Position numbers and translations under genes: made by a program. Positions 12,001 to 23,366 of a stretch of DNA of 64,000 nucleotides are shown here, in pieces. This DNA is from Gonatopus flavifemur (lineage: Eukaryota > Arthropoda > Insecta > Hymenoptera > Dryinidae): contig JAFFJZ010000004.1 in the NCBI GenBank assembly GCA_018340375.1, positions 25,146,001-25,210,000 on the forward strand. The letters run 5' to 3'. The notes under the pieces were generated by a model. That model saw nothing but the letters and a program-made list of their open reading frames with translations, was not told the origin of the DNA and searched no databases. The first letter of the stretch is position 1. The number at the start of each line of letters is the position of its first letter.

Positions 12001-12269
12001 CTTTTATATTGGATACCTAAGTTTTACCCTTACGGAGCCCGAACATACTTCAGGATGCTCAGGATTGATTTCCACATGGGAACTTACAAAAGTATCAATC
12101 ATAACTCGAAAAAAACAAGACAAAAAGGATGTGAAAAAAGATTCTAAAGCATAAAACATTTGATCACTTTCTAGACCAATCAGTGTCAGAAATTGAACTT
12201 CTATACTGTAGAGGAAATCGAAATTTTCCTGGAAATGGCAACCGAAAAATTTTAATGATCGGATAGGTA

Positions 12270-12541
12270 GGTGTGTGCGAGTACCCGAAATTTTCGAGTA
12301 TTCTCGAGTCGAGTCGAGTGGAGTATTTTGTACTACCCGAAATTTTCGAGCTACTCGATAATCTTCGAGTAATTTGTCGATTTTCTTAGAATTATCATTT
12401 GCCAATGGGAGAATATTCTTAGAGAACATAAGGGCTCGTTATCCACTATCACATATAGATTATATTCATATTCATATATATTATATACTTTTCGAGTACT
12501 CGAAAATCTACCAGATACTCGAAAAATTTTCGAGTACTCGG
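12270..12541. mobile_element. Foldback with CGAGTACTCGAAAATTTTCG theme
   Basis: The left side (GTGTGTGCGAGTACCCGAAA onward) and the right side (TTTTCGAGTACTCG at about 12489-12541) are inverted copies, each made of TCGAGTA and CGAAAATTTTCG words around an AT-rich centre. The left start resembles hAT-type ends, but the right end is cut and no duplication is visible. Confidence 0.5.
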
Positions 12542-12821
12542 TGAATTTCCCATAAATTCAACCGAAAATTCCAAATTTTACTGGATTTTTACCATCATTT
12601 TACAGGAAATTTCTGGACAAGTACGGAAAATTCATAACGCATGTAAATGTTGATTACTTAACATAAATTCTCCCACAAAAATTTTTTACAGTGTACAAAT
12701 TGCTGATTGAATTGTTCATTCTGATACCTCCGTTTGTTGTTTGCGGTAGGTATTACATGATCCATGGGAAAAAATTTTCTATATGCTCCAAATCTTCTAC
12801 ACGGACAGAAATTCAGAGTTA

Positions 12822-12915
12822 AATTTACCCCAGCGTGTATGAATTCTGGTCCCATTCTGGGCCAGTCTTGGGCCCAAATTAACAGGGTGGGGCCCATGCT
12901 GGGCCGGGGTGGAAA
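12822..12915. repeat. GGGCC theme element related to 62467-62572
   Basis: It begins TTACCCCAGCGTGTATGAAT and continues with TTCTGGGCCAGTCTTGGGCCC and GGGGCCCATGCTGGGCC. The terminal word CAGCGTGTATG recurs, inverted, as CATACACGCTAGG at 62559-62572. The right end here appears lost. Confidence 0.4.
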
Positions 12916-12949
12916 TACTATCATCATATCATTCGAGTTTCTATCTTGA

Positions 12950-14000
12950 TGCCCTTGAGAAATTTTTTGGAATATAATCTAGACTGAAACTCCTGCCATC
13001 GTCCACGCCAAGTATTTCGCATCGACGTGGATTCCAAAACAAATCTAAACCGACCAACACGTTTGGTTCGAATAACTCAGAGTTCTAGTGTGTGAAATTG
13101 ATTAACCTAATTTCTGTTCCATTTTCCTTCATACATTTTTCCAAGATGAGGATGTTTTTTTTAGAGATTACAAACTACTATGAAGGTATTTTTGACAGAT
13201 TGAAGTTAAAATATCCCAAAAGTTGTTCACATACCATTTGAATCGCCAAATGTATTGAGTAGTTGTTATTGATTTCGCAGCTTTTTTTTTGAAATGGTAT
13301 GTTTGCCACTCCAAGCGAAATTCTGGAAAGAGTAAAGTTTTTGTTCCAAGAATGTTTTGACAATTGTTATTGTGAGGGGTTTACATTTTTTTCATGGACT
13401 TGGCGTTATTCTTTTACTTTCTTAAAGTTTTTGTAGGGATCATAACTTCTTTTCGTTTTTATTTTCATTTCATTGTAAACTTCAACTTTTTCTTCCAAGG
13501 TCAGTCGCCTGTCCGGTTACAAATTAAGGATCATAGTAAATTTAACTCAAATTTCTCTCAGTACAGAATATTTCCAGTATACGCATTGGAATTCAAGATT
13601 TAGTTTGCAAGTTTCACGACCTGCACGAGAACTGAGGAATTTTGCGAACCGATATCAACAAAATTCCACCAACTGTACCATATCAATGCGATGAAATTTA
13701 AGGATGTTCATGCCACGCTCAGTAAACAGCTCCTTTGGAAAATACTACAGTTCACCATCTCATGAGAGAATTAGTATTTTCAATATGTTTTCAGTTTAAT
13801 AAGGTATTTGATCCATTCATGACACAATGTGAGATGTTGAAAAATGTCTTGTCACGTAGAGTTTTTGTAGCTAACTACGCAAGCATCACCATAACACACT
13901 ACGAACGTTCTCTGAATATTCGAAATTTGTTCTATTCCAATGAGACGGTAAAGTAGCATATACCCGAAAGGCCATTTACCCGAAAGCAGTAAAATCTGCA
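12950..14000. other. AT-rich stretch, no gene recognised
   Basis: Only short open frames and long T-runs are visible. A tiny repeat of TACCCGAAAG occurs near 13962-13988. Confidence 0.5.
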
Positions 14001-14148
14001 ACTATTTGAGGAGGATTAAGAATTTCTGGTAATTGTCTTCGAATCTACAAATCATTGTCTTTCGGCGGAATGCAATTTCGTGCACTTGCTTCCTTACCCA
14101 ATGAGACCTATTGATAGGTGCTATACATGTCCATCGAATGTACATATG

Positions 14149-14342
14149 CAGGGTTGGGTTGATTACGTGATTTTTCAATTTCTTACGTATCATACTTGGT
14201 TTCCGACGCGTAATATATGTAAGATACTTGAACCCTCCTGTACCCCCAAAGGCAAGGGGTTGGTTTTATGCGTAAGATACTCGGTTTCTTACGTATCGTA
14301 AACTATGTAAAATACTTAGAAGTATATTACGTGCCAACCCTG
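14149..14342. mobile_element. hAT-like MITE with CAGGGTTGGG...CCAACCCTG ends
   Basis: Left CAGGGTTGGGTTGATTACGTG pairs with right TATTACGTGCCAACCCTG. The interior repeats TTACGTATCATACTTGG-type words in both directions. The outside 8-mers TACATATG and CCTGTATG share only the last four bases, so the duplication is decayed or the boundary is off. The flanks (TCGAATGTACATA words) belong to another theme element into which this one seems to have inserted. Confidence 0.55.
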
Positions 14343-14349
14343 CCTGTAT

Positions 14350-14466
14350 GTAGTCGAATATATGACGCGTCATACGGTACGTCAATCGAATGTCGATCTT
14401 ATCTACCCGTACATTCTACGAACGTTTCTATTTCGTATATAGTTCGAACTTCTGTTGCTGCTTGAG
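14350..14466. repeat. Right arm of a TCGAATGTAC-theme element ending TTGCTGCTTGAG
   Basis: Words such as GTCGAATATATGACG, CAATCGAATGTCG and ACATTCTACGAACG, and the terminal CTTCTGTTGCTGCTTGAG, match the style and the end of the element at 53020-53337. The left arm would lie left of 14149 but is not clean. Confidence 0.4.
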
Positions 14467-14479
14467 TATGTGGAACAGT

Positions 14480-17400
14480 GGAACAGAGATTTTTGTGACT
14501 CCCGTCACTGAGTTAGGATTTTATATGCCACAAATAAGGATGCAGCGATATGTATGGGAGTGAATTGTAATATTTTTTAGAGGTTACTGCTGATGGCAAA
14601 TATTTGAAAGCTCAAAGGAAAATAAATTTTCGTGGTGATAAATCACTACAAACTAACATCCAGAACCACCATCATGGCAAATTCATCTCTGTAAACGCGC
14701 ATTTAAAACTGTGTATAGCATTGATTGATTACGTGACTTTATCAAGCATTACACCATCGATGCAAATATCAAAACGATACTGTATTCAAGGATTATATGA
14801 GGATCACGTTGATTTTGCGAAAAATATATCTTTCTATTCATTATTCTCGCAGTAAGTCGATGTTTATTAGCATTTGAAAGTATTTGGTCATGGCGATACT
14901 CATTACTTTTGTATTTGGTATTAGTTATTTACAATTTTCCATTATTTTAGTATCCTTCTCATGACTCGAGAATTGTCATAACATTTCAATATGATTTCAA
15001 ACCCATACATCTCATCAATGAAAACTTTAATCATTCGCTCGATGCTTGAGGTAATTCATTGCACCCGTGGTTTTGTTTTTCCTTCCATGAGATTTCCTAA
15101 TTAGGAAGATTTATTTGATACGTTTTATGTAACACACAACTAACTGGTGCAGCAAGTTATGTTACTCTCTAATTCCTGTACGATACACGAGAAATTTTGA
15201 CGTCGACATTCACTGATTTATTTCATTCACGCGGGTAAAATTTTTGGCAGAACTGGATGATAATGAATTATCTTTCCTCTAATCCTGGTTACATTATTAT
15301 AGAGAGAAAAATACGGAGATCGGTTTGTTTTTCAGAAATGCTTTCTACATTCCATCGATCAACTTTGGTTTCAGTTCTGCAACTATCACATCAATTCCCT
15401 TTATGCCTACGTTTATTCTTTACGTTATATCGACCTCATCGTTACAAAACATCGCTCGAGTCTACATATTCCTTGTCCGACAATTCAGTGATTTTCTTTC
15501 ATGTACGAGTGTGTTAGAATTACGGAACAGTCCTTCTGCTCAGTCACAATCATCGAGCAGTAATGATATTTTCGATGAAATACTTCGAGAGATGCATGAA
15601 AAAAAAGTAATAACAATGAAATGTTGTGAATTTGCGGAGGCATGAATGGAACATGAAACGAACGACAAATTTGATACAAGCGATAAGTATTTTTTGTGAT
15701 AGTCTCAAAGTGTATGAACAATTATATGCCCGCATAATGAAGAGTGTTCTTTACATCAAATTTCTTATATATCTATTAATACGTGATACTTCTTCAACCG
15801 TTGTGCTTCGTTGATGATAGACGCTTTCTATCTGGTATAATAACACAATGCCCATCACTTGAATGAAAATTGAAATACGAGCTGAACGGATGAAGAGACG
15901 GATATGGATGCATACAGCGCGTATCCTCGCACAAGAAACGAAATATACACCGGAAGTTCATTGTCCATGTGGTAATGCGTTTCAAAGTAGACTTGTTACT
16001 GTTTCAAGTGTGATAAGGGCTTGTCTATCATTGTCGCCTCCTCCTTGCTGGGCTCTACGTTTTTCGCTATTTTTTGTGATAAGTACGACCGGATAATTGC
16101 CATCATACCAGAACTGCTATCTCATCCTGTATGGTTCTTGAGAATCGCAACATCTGCGTATCATCCTCTCATTTTATCGAAAAAAAAGGAGAACTGAAGA
16201 TCCCATCTCTGGGTATTCTTCGATTCAACAAGGTACCGCGAGTAAACAAAGAATTCTATACACAAATTTTGATTAATTCATCATACATTGTCCAAGAGCA
16301 ATTGACCGGACTAGGTAGAAATTTTTGAATATTTTGTATAATTACCAAAATTTTTGTGATTTTTCCAAGCCTTGCTTCGGTTTAGAGACGAAAATGTTGA
16401 AGCAATAATGTTTTCAGGAAGATCACAGCCTAAAACATTCACCAATGATCTTCCACGTGTGGATAAGAACAAAATTCAAAGGATTTCTCTGAGCTTCTTA
16501 CAAATCCAGTATTTTGAAAGGACAATTCTGAAAACTGGAAAATTGAATTCCATTGTGACAAGTTTTCTCTGAAACTATCAGTACAAAACATTATGCGATG
16601 AATGTCACAATGGTACCCATTATATAATATTCAATAGTATAGTTGATACTGGATCTCTTGGTTTATATTTACTTTGAATTTCACTTTGCATTGTAACTGT
16701 ACGGTCTGCAAACCTTCAAGCTCATTAAATGTATGCATGTATTCACATGCACTTCTTTACACACGATATGTCCGGACACATTGTTACCATGGTAAATGCT
16801 ACACCGTTTGAACCTGACGTTGAAAGTCGTGATTGCCTCTTTTACAACATTCATATCTGTACAAGCGCTTCTATAAAATCTTTACACGTTAAGTATGCCT
16901 CCAACCTTGATAATTATCTGTATATAAATTCACAATAAAGTCACCATGATTTATGGTATACGATCTCCCACTATGAAGCGACATTCAAACGAAGCCAATC
17001 GATTTGTATTCTTATTATTTTCATCGACTTACGAAAGTACCAATGTTGAATGTTTGTTTTCAAAGGACTACGTAATTTTGTCTAAATCAACATCAATTGT
17101 TCAAATATGACGTGAATTCTTTCGAGGGACTATGATTTTAACAATGCGTTAGCCATCTTTGCAATTCATCTTTGATACTGCCTAGAATATCTCGCTTGCG
17201 CCTTGTTTGCACCAGAGTAGGAGCTAGAATATTTTCTATCAAGGATTTTATACTACATTGAATATTTGTTTGATTGGACGAATATTTAATTGATTCAATG
17301 AAATTGTATTCGGATCGATTGAATATTTTTTTGCGACTATTCAACTAAATATTCAAGTGTTCCTGGAATTCTTTTCCTCTCAGTCTTATTTTTCTTTTCT

Positions 17401-17730
17401 TCTTCAGTATTATTTCTTCCAGTATTTTCGGTGTATTTTCATTTTATTTCATCTTTATTTCAAAGAGTTCGATTTTCACTCCATCTGGTCGGAAGAATGG
17501 AGAATGCTCAAAGTTCAATTTTTTTCATTTCCAATGCAGAAATTCCATTTTGATTACTATGATGTATCGGAAAAATTGGATTGGAAATTCATGATTCTAC
17601 GATTCTGAAGAATCCATTCTTTCGTCCAGATCACTCATCTCTAGTTTCAATGAATAATGAGATCTCAATTCCTTGCACATTCACATGCGATGTTTGAGAA
17701 ATACTTGACACGTAACTAGTTCTATCTGCA
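14480..17730. other. No gene supported; short open frames only
   Basis: Open frames around 15257-15645, 15863-16096 and 16372-16572 are short and overlap in several frames. The 15325-15645 frame has a hydrophobic run and could recall a decayed chemoreceptor fragment. I see no splice sites or motif that would support that. Confidence 0.4.
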
Positions 17731-17740
17731 CTGTAAGGTA

Positions 17741-17929
17741 CACGGAAAAAAAATTGTAGTGAATTCTGGGCCAGGAACAATCTCTATGACCATTCAAAGC
17801 AAATGGTGGTAATTCCAACTAAATGAGACCAAATTCCATGGTAATTGCAGTAAATTATACTCTAAAATTGTTCCTGTCCCAAATTTCATTCCAAACTATG
17901 GTAAATATGACAAATAATTTTTCTGCGTG
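17741..17929. mobile_element. Hairpin element, CACGGAAAAAA...CTGCGTG ends, TA repeat outside
   Basis: Left CACGGAAAAAAAATTGTAGTG pairs with right AAATAATTTTTCTGCGTG, and TA lies on both sides (17739-17740, 17930-17931). Further in, GGGCCAGGAACAAT on the left pairs with ATTGTTCCTGTCCC on the right. The interior repeats ATTCCATGGTAATT-like words. Non-coding. Confidence 0.7.
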
Positions 17930-17939
17930 TACGTAACAG

Positions 17940-20540
17940 GTCATAACATCTATTACATTTTCTGCTCATTATGTTTTCAAGAGAAGCGATTTTGCCAGAA
18001 ACAAAAGTCAGTTTGGGTCAAATCATTTTCGTGGTCCGCAGATTTTGAAAATTCCACTGAAAACATTCATGACTCATTCACCTCTATGGGCAATAAATAT
18101 TCATATTTACATTATTTTATACACATATCTGTTTCGACATCCACTCTCAGAATAAGTTTTCCATTTAAAGGTTTTTTACTTTCAAATGCAATACAGGGTA
18201 TATTCATTGCATTCATTCACTTCACAATAGATATTCTACACGGTATTGAGAAATTTGTTTTTGAAATTTATTGAGAAAAGCACTCACTGAAGATCAACCA
18301 CTGAAATATTGTAGCACATCGATATCAACGGTTCAAAATATAGAAGCATTCAAAAAGAATGCAAGTTAGTCACTACATTATTTCACAAAGCATTGAAACG
18401 TGTCGAAGAACACATTTTATGTTTCACGGTGCAATCGATAATACCATTCGACTTCTTTCCTTCGAATTAATGCAAATATGTTATCAGTTGTCACAATAAT
18501 AATGAGAATATCAAAAGCGATTATAACTGTGTTTTGAACGTGAATGCTGAAGAGTACGTGAAGGAAAAACATGCATGAGATGTACGTGATTCTTTTTCAT
18601 TCTTGACGTAGTAACTGTTACAAAAGTATGTTTCTGTTACGATCAAATTGGATCATAAAATACGCAATAAGATACACGCCGAAGAATGAACATTTTCACG
18701 ATTTTATATACGTTTATATATTATATAAGTGTTTCACGTCTAGCTTCTAATACTTTCGCTATAAACCTGTGAAGAGAAACGTTCAGATCAACTGATAAAA
18801 CTTGAAAAACGATTCACTGAAATCAAACGAATTTTATGCATCACAACTGAATATTTTAATTTGAATTCATGTTCATGTTAGTATCTTCTTTGACATTCAG
18901 ACTTCCCTTTGTGCTCACTGAATCTTAACTGAGTTCATTAATTTTCAGTTGTCATATTTTCTTGTGAACCAAGTGTCTATGATGTGGCCTTACACTTTAC
19001 ACTTGCAGCTACACTCAGAAATTAATTATGAAATTTTTCTCGAAAAAAATGGTACTCATAAAGTTCTTATAGAGATGGGGAATTTTTCATCAACGGTTTT
19101 TATACGTCTCTCTCATCGTTCGAAAGAGTCAAGACCAAAAAGACAGAACAATTCTCTAAAGTAGAAGAAAAATCCGCTATATTTGATGAAAAAAAACCCA
19201 TTTCCCTACTATCGGAGAACGGCACCCACCACTGGGAGAATCCCCTATAATTTTCACAATGTAAACAGTAGATTTTTGTTTTAATATGTAGTGCATTTCT
19301 GAATAAATAATCAAAATGCCATGCGATGATACGAAGAGGTTTACTATTAATCACGTTGAAGTCTATTTCTGCATCAGCGGATAATCAATCGATTACCGAT
19401 TATGAAACCAGAGCGTACGGTTTTCGCCGTTCCTCTTATGAGTGGAATAAACGCTGGGTATATTTGTGATTATATATATTCATCAACAATGGAACATCAC
19501 CTTCACTGATATAAAGTCGGATCATTGAGACGCTTTGAAACCAAATAACACTTTCAACTCAAGTACCATAAAATCTGCCAACTTCTATGAAAATGAAAGA
19601 AAAGTCAGATCAACGTAAACGCCAATTAAAACACCGTCAAAATATTTTTCGAAATTGGATCATTTTTACATGAATTTTTCAAAACTTCGTCAACAACTTT
19701 CGGAACAAAAATCAATCCAACGAAGTGTCTCTGCGTAATGGAACATAAAATTTTGCCGTACTTGGGTTATAGTTGATTTCAAGAATTTATGAACATGTTT
19801 GGTGAAATGGATATAAGAATGATGTAATTTTAGTGAAAACTGCCATCATTTTGATTCAAGTTCTCATGTTCTAAACTTTTGATATGCGAATAATGATTTG
19901 TAGATGATAATGCGTCCAATGAACAGTGGATTCTACCTCAGAATAATTATCAAATAAATCTTCACGATCATTAACGTCAACAGAACACGATCACGATCAT
20001 TGAACGATGATTTTAGTATTCCAGTTCCATTCAGTCACGCGGAGGATTTGTATTTGCGGATGCTCTGATCATTTTAACAACGGTGTTTGGTAACCATCAT
20101 CATGCTCGTTATGCAATATAATATGGCAGTTTCATGCGTTTCAATTGTTATTGGAAGAAAGAGTGAAACGAACAGACAGTCCGATACGAAAAGAGAAAGG
20201 ATATTAAGTGATGATTCCAAGGAATTCTCACAATGAAACATTATATGTAATCCCTAAACAATTTCTTGATGTAAAACATTGTGAAACGTATATTTGATGT
20301 CACGAGAGAAAATGAGAATTGAGTGCATTTTGGAGAAAACAGCAACCTACGTTGAAAAAGCTGTGTTAAAAATCAATTGTGAATTATGCGTAGTACATGC
20401 ATAATATGATGCTTATTTTATGTGTTAACTGTTAAAAACTTCTGTTTGTTTGTTGTGTTAATGTGATCGCAGTGTTATTTCATAGGATCCTGTGCACAGT
20501 TGGCATAGAGATAATGAACAAAAACCTACAACTTTGAATG
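17940..20540. other. AT-rich stretch, no gene recognised
   Basis: No coding frame with family resemblance. A possible weak hairpin with CACTCAGAAATT and TTTTCACAATG ends spans about 19014-19262 but is too diverged to call. Confidence 0.5.
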
Positions 20541-20545
20541 CTCCA

Positions 20546-20646
20546 CACAGCACCAGGGTCCTAGAAAAATTGATAAAGAATTCTTATTGAACTGATTATG
20601 TTCTTTATGAATTCTTCAAGAATTTTTCTGGGACTGTGGTGCTGTG
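20546..20646. mobile_element. 101-bp hairpin with CACAGCACCAG ends
   Basis: Left CACAGCACCAGGGTCCTAG then AAAAATT pairs with right AATTTTTCTGGGACTGTGGTGCTGTG. The centre holds GAATTCTTATTGAAC and GAATTCTTCAAG. The terminal word is shared with 38156-38171, 41774-41789 and (as AGCACCAGAAT) 53320-53337. Confidence 0.65.
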
Positions 20647-20659
20647 ATGGGCCATTTCT

Positions 20660-22290
20660 ACTGAACTGTTAGAATAGTCCAACCGAAGTTTAATAACATG
20701 CTATGAACCTATTTATATAAATATGATTCCCGAATTTTAAGAATCTGTATTATTTTTAATACCGAATGTCTTCATTATAATGAAAATAAATGATAAATTT
20801 CTCAATTTGAATAACATCTTCTGAAATTTCAGAATCATTTCTTGAATTTGAGATTGTTGTTCAAATTGATAAGCCCTTACGAAAGTTTAGGTCAATCTTT
20901 CTATTGAAATCAAGAAATGTTCTAAGAGTTCGGATAAAATGAATTGCATAGTTTTCGAAGTGTATATCTAATAGTGTTTAACGTAACATAACAAATATGA
21001 TATGTTTCACACCAAATATAATAGCGAAACTGATCACTTAACGGGTCCATAAAAAATGTGAAGACCACAAGGAATTTAATTTTCATTGCTAATTGTTCTA
21101 AAAAAATTCAATTTCATTCATTAGAATACATCCAGAATTTGTATGAGAATTGAAATACCAATTACTCTAATTTCTCATCATATTCAGAAAATTTTTCCAA
21201 CACATAAATTCTAAATTTTTCCCAACATGACTATCAAATGAACATTTTCATCATTATTGAATTTTCATACGAATTCCTCTTGATTCATACAATTCCACGT
21301 TGCACAAAACTAGTTATCGAGAGAGAATCACTTGTGTTCAATTGAGTCAAACAATCACTTTGATATTATCATACAACAGAATATACAAAATGTATAGGAT
21401 TTTGAAAAAATCAAATGTTGAAATGATCAAACGTTATGAAATAACGGATCAATGTACTTCCTATAATAATCATTTGGGTTGTAAATAGCTCCTAGAATGT
21501 CCACCCATTACATTATAAGACAGTATGCCTTGAAACGAACACGTTCAGCAACTTGGTTAGGAAATCCAAGCCAATTAAATACATTTGGCGAATACAAATG
21601 GTATAATATAGATGCGCACGTGCATGCAGAGAGTTATGTTTTAATGCAGTTTGAGTTCAGCATAATAATTATATACCTTCCTCTAATCGTTATGAGCGAA
21701 ATCTTATCATTTATTATGTATCTCCATAAACAACACCAAAGTATAAGATATGTTTTCATCAGATGAGAAATAGGAAGAGAAGACAAGATTGTGATTATAA
21801 AACTTCAGAATTAATTGAATATGATTATATCTTCAATGAAGGTTTGGTATCAACTTCTCTTTCCGAAGTATCTGTTACATTAACACTATTCAATTGACGG
21901 GCCGTACAATTGACTGAATTTATTTTTCTCAGGGTGTCTAGCAATCTCCAACATCAAAATTCCCGGACAATTCCCGGATAAGATTCAAATTTCTCGGATT
22001 CAGTATTGAAGAACTAAATAACAGAAATAATCATTTCGAATGCATAAAGAAAAAGAATTCCTCAAAGAATTCTCCAATGGTTGATAGTAAACATAAAGCC
22101 CATAAGAATTGAATGGATTTAAAACGCATGCATATTTGATGCTCGAAGAATTCTTCGGACATCCTAAACATACTTGCTCGTTTTCTGAAATCAACTATTC
22201 CGAAGCCCACATTTGATGAAGAAAAGCGTGTAACCATTTTTATAATTGATACATGAAGAAAATACAAGCATTGCATTATTATTTGTTACG
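20660..22290. other. AT-rich stretch with a truncated repeat end at about 21931
   Basis: CAGGGTGTCTAGCAATCTCC at about 21931, followed by ATTCCCGGACAATTCCCGG, looks like the left end of a repeat whose right end is missing. Nothing else recognised. Confidence 0.4.
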
Positions 22291-22299
22291 GCTAACTTT

Positions 22300-22975
22300 T
22301 TATAAGTTATAAAATCTAGTGCTAGCTTAGCCAGCCGTTACAAATTTATAAAAATGTTCCCCAGCTATGCCGCACAGCGAGGATAGTTTTAAAAAAAAAC
22401 AATAAATGAAATCGGAATAACTGAAACTGGGCTCAAAAAGGGCGCCAGATAGCCTCGAATGGAGACCATCAAAATCTAAGGGAGAATTGATCTAACATAA
22501 AACAGGAGAGATTAATATTGAGCCCGAATTCCCCCGCAACTAACCCAGACCATGTAGAGGGGCGTGGTATCGGGGAACATAAAATTCGTTGGTGGGTTGA
22601 GTGAATAGCACACAGTTCAAATTGAAATGTATGTCGCAGATCTTGAGATCTTGGATGCTAATTGGCTATCGAGTGCCCTGATGGATTCTGAAGGAATCCA
22701 TCCAAGATCTAACGGAAAGTTCAAGCAATCTGCCCTGTAAAGGCGAATTCAACAGTATTTTCAGCCGTGAGAGGGTGGCTGCTAACTAACCCCGTGGGCT
22801 GGATTTTGCCCCTAATGACGTAAGAGTATTATTGCCATCTCCGTCATGTAGTGCCCTAACCAGCGTTTACTCTTGGGGGGCGGTTTCTTACCGGCCGACC
22901 ACCCCCAGCCCCAAATCAAAGCCTAGCTAACGTTGGAGGGAAGCACCCAACGGACTTCAACTATCGCTTTGCTTA
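22300..22975 (+). other. GC-richer island upstream of the micro-exon gene
   Basis: GC content rises sharply relative to the flanks. An open stretch at 22627-22736 (starting ATG, MYVADLEILDANWLSS...) ends at a possible donor CCT|GTAAAG. Joined to an acceptor at 23033-23034 it would keep the downstream frame open, but that acceptor is weak. The rest is CG-rich non-coding or 5' untranslated sequence (for example CTTACCGGCCGACCACCCCC). It may contain the promoter and first exons of the gene at 22976-25016. Confidence 0.35.
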
Positions 22976-23366
22976 GTGGAGCAATCCTCTCACCTTGCAA
23001 CATCACCGTTTGTTGCGGATGTTGATCTGGATAGTGAAGTGAAGAATCCCTCGCGGGTACCTCCTCTTATTCCCGACTTGAATTATTTTCAAGTCAAGGG
23101 CGACTCCGCCACCTCGATACTATCGATCGTCTCGCTTGAGGATCGAGTTGAACACACCCTGCACATGCGCGGTGAGCTACCGGGAAAAGCAACATGGATG
23201 ACCAGGTTCGTTTACAACCTGTCATCCTTTTCGCGTCACGTTTTTAATAAGTGCATACTCGCGAGTGTTGGGTGGAAAACCACCTTCCAGTGGCGAGAAG
23301 TGCTCTCAAGAACCGGAATTCCTCGGAAACTCCCTTCGCGATCATTTGGCTTAAGCCTATACTCAG
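22976..23366 (+). CDS. Micro-exon gene, long exon (5' boundary unsure)
   Basis: The open frame reads SRVPPLIPDLNYF, then MRGELPGKATWMTRFVYNLS and a basic end SRTGIPRKLPSRSFGLSLYS. The donor follows TCAG at 23366|23367 (GTAACA). Phase 1 at its end agrees with the next exon. The open frame continues past the donor to 23416 only by reading into mariner DNA. Confidence 0.6.

Noticed and set aside
12004..12429. 141-codon minus-strand open frame
   Set aside because: It runs through the 71-bp tandem repeat and the CGAGTACTCG foldback; no family resemblance or splice sites.
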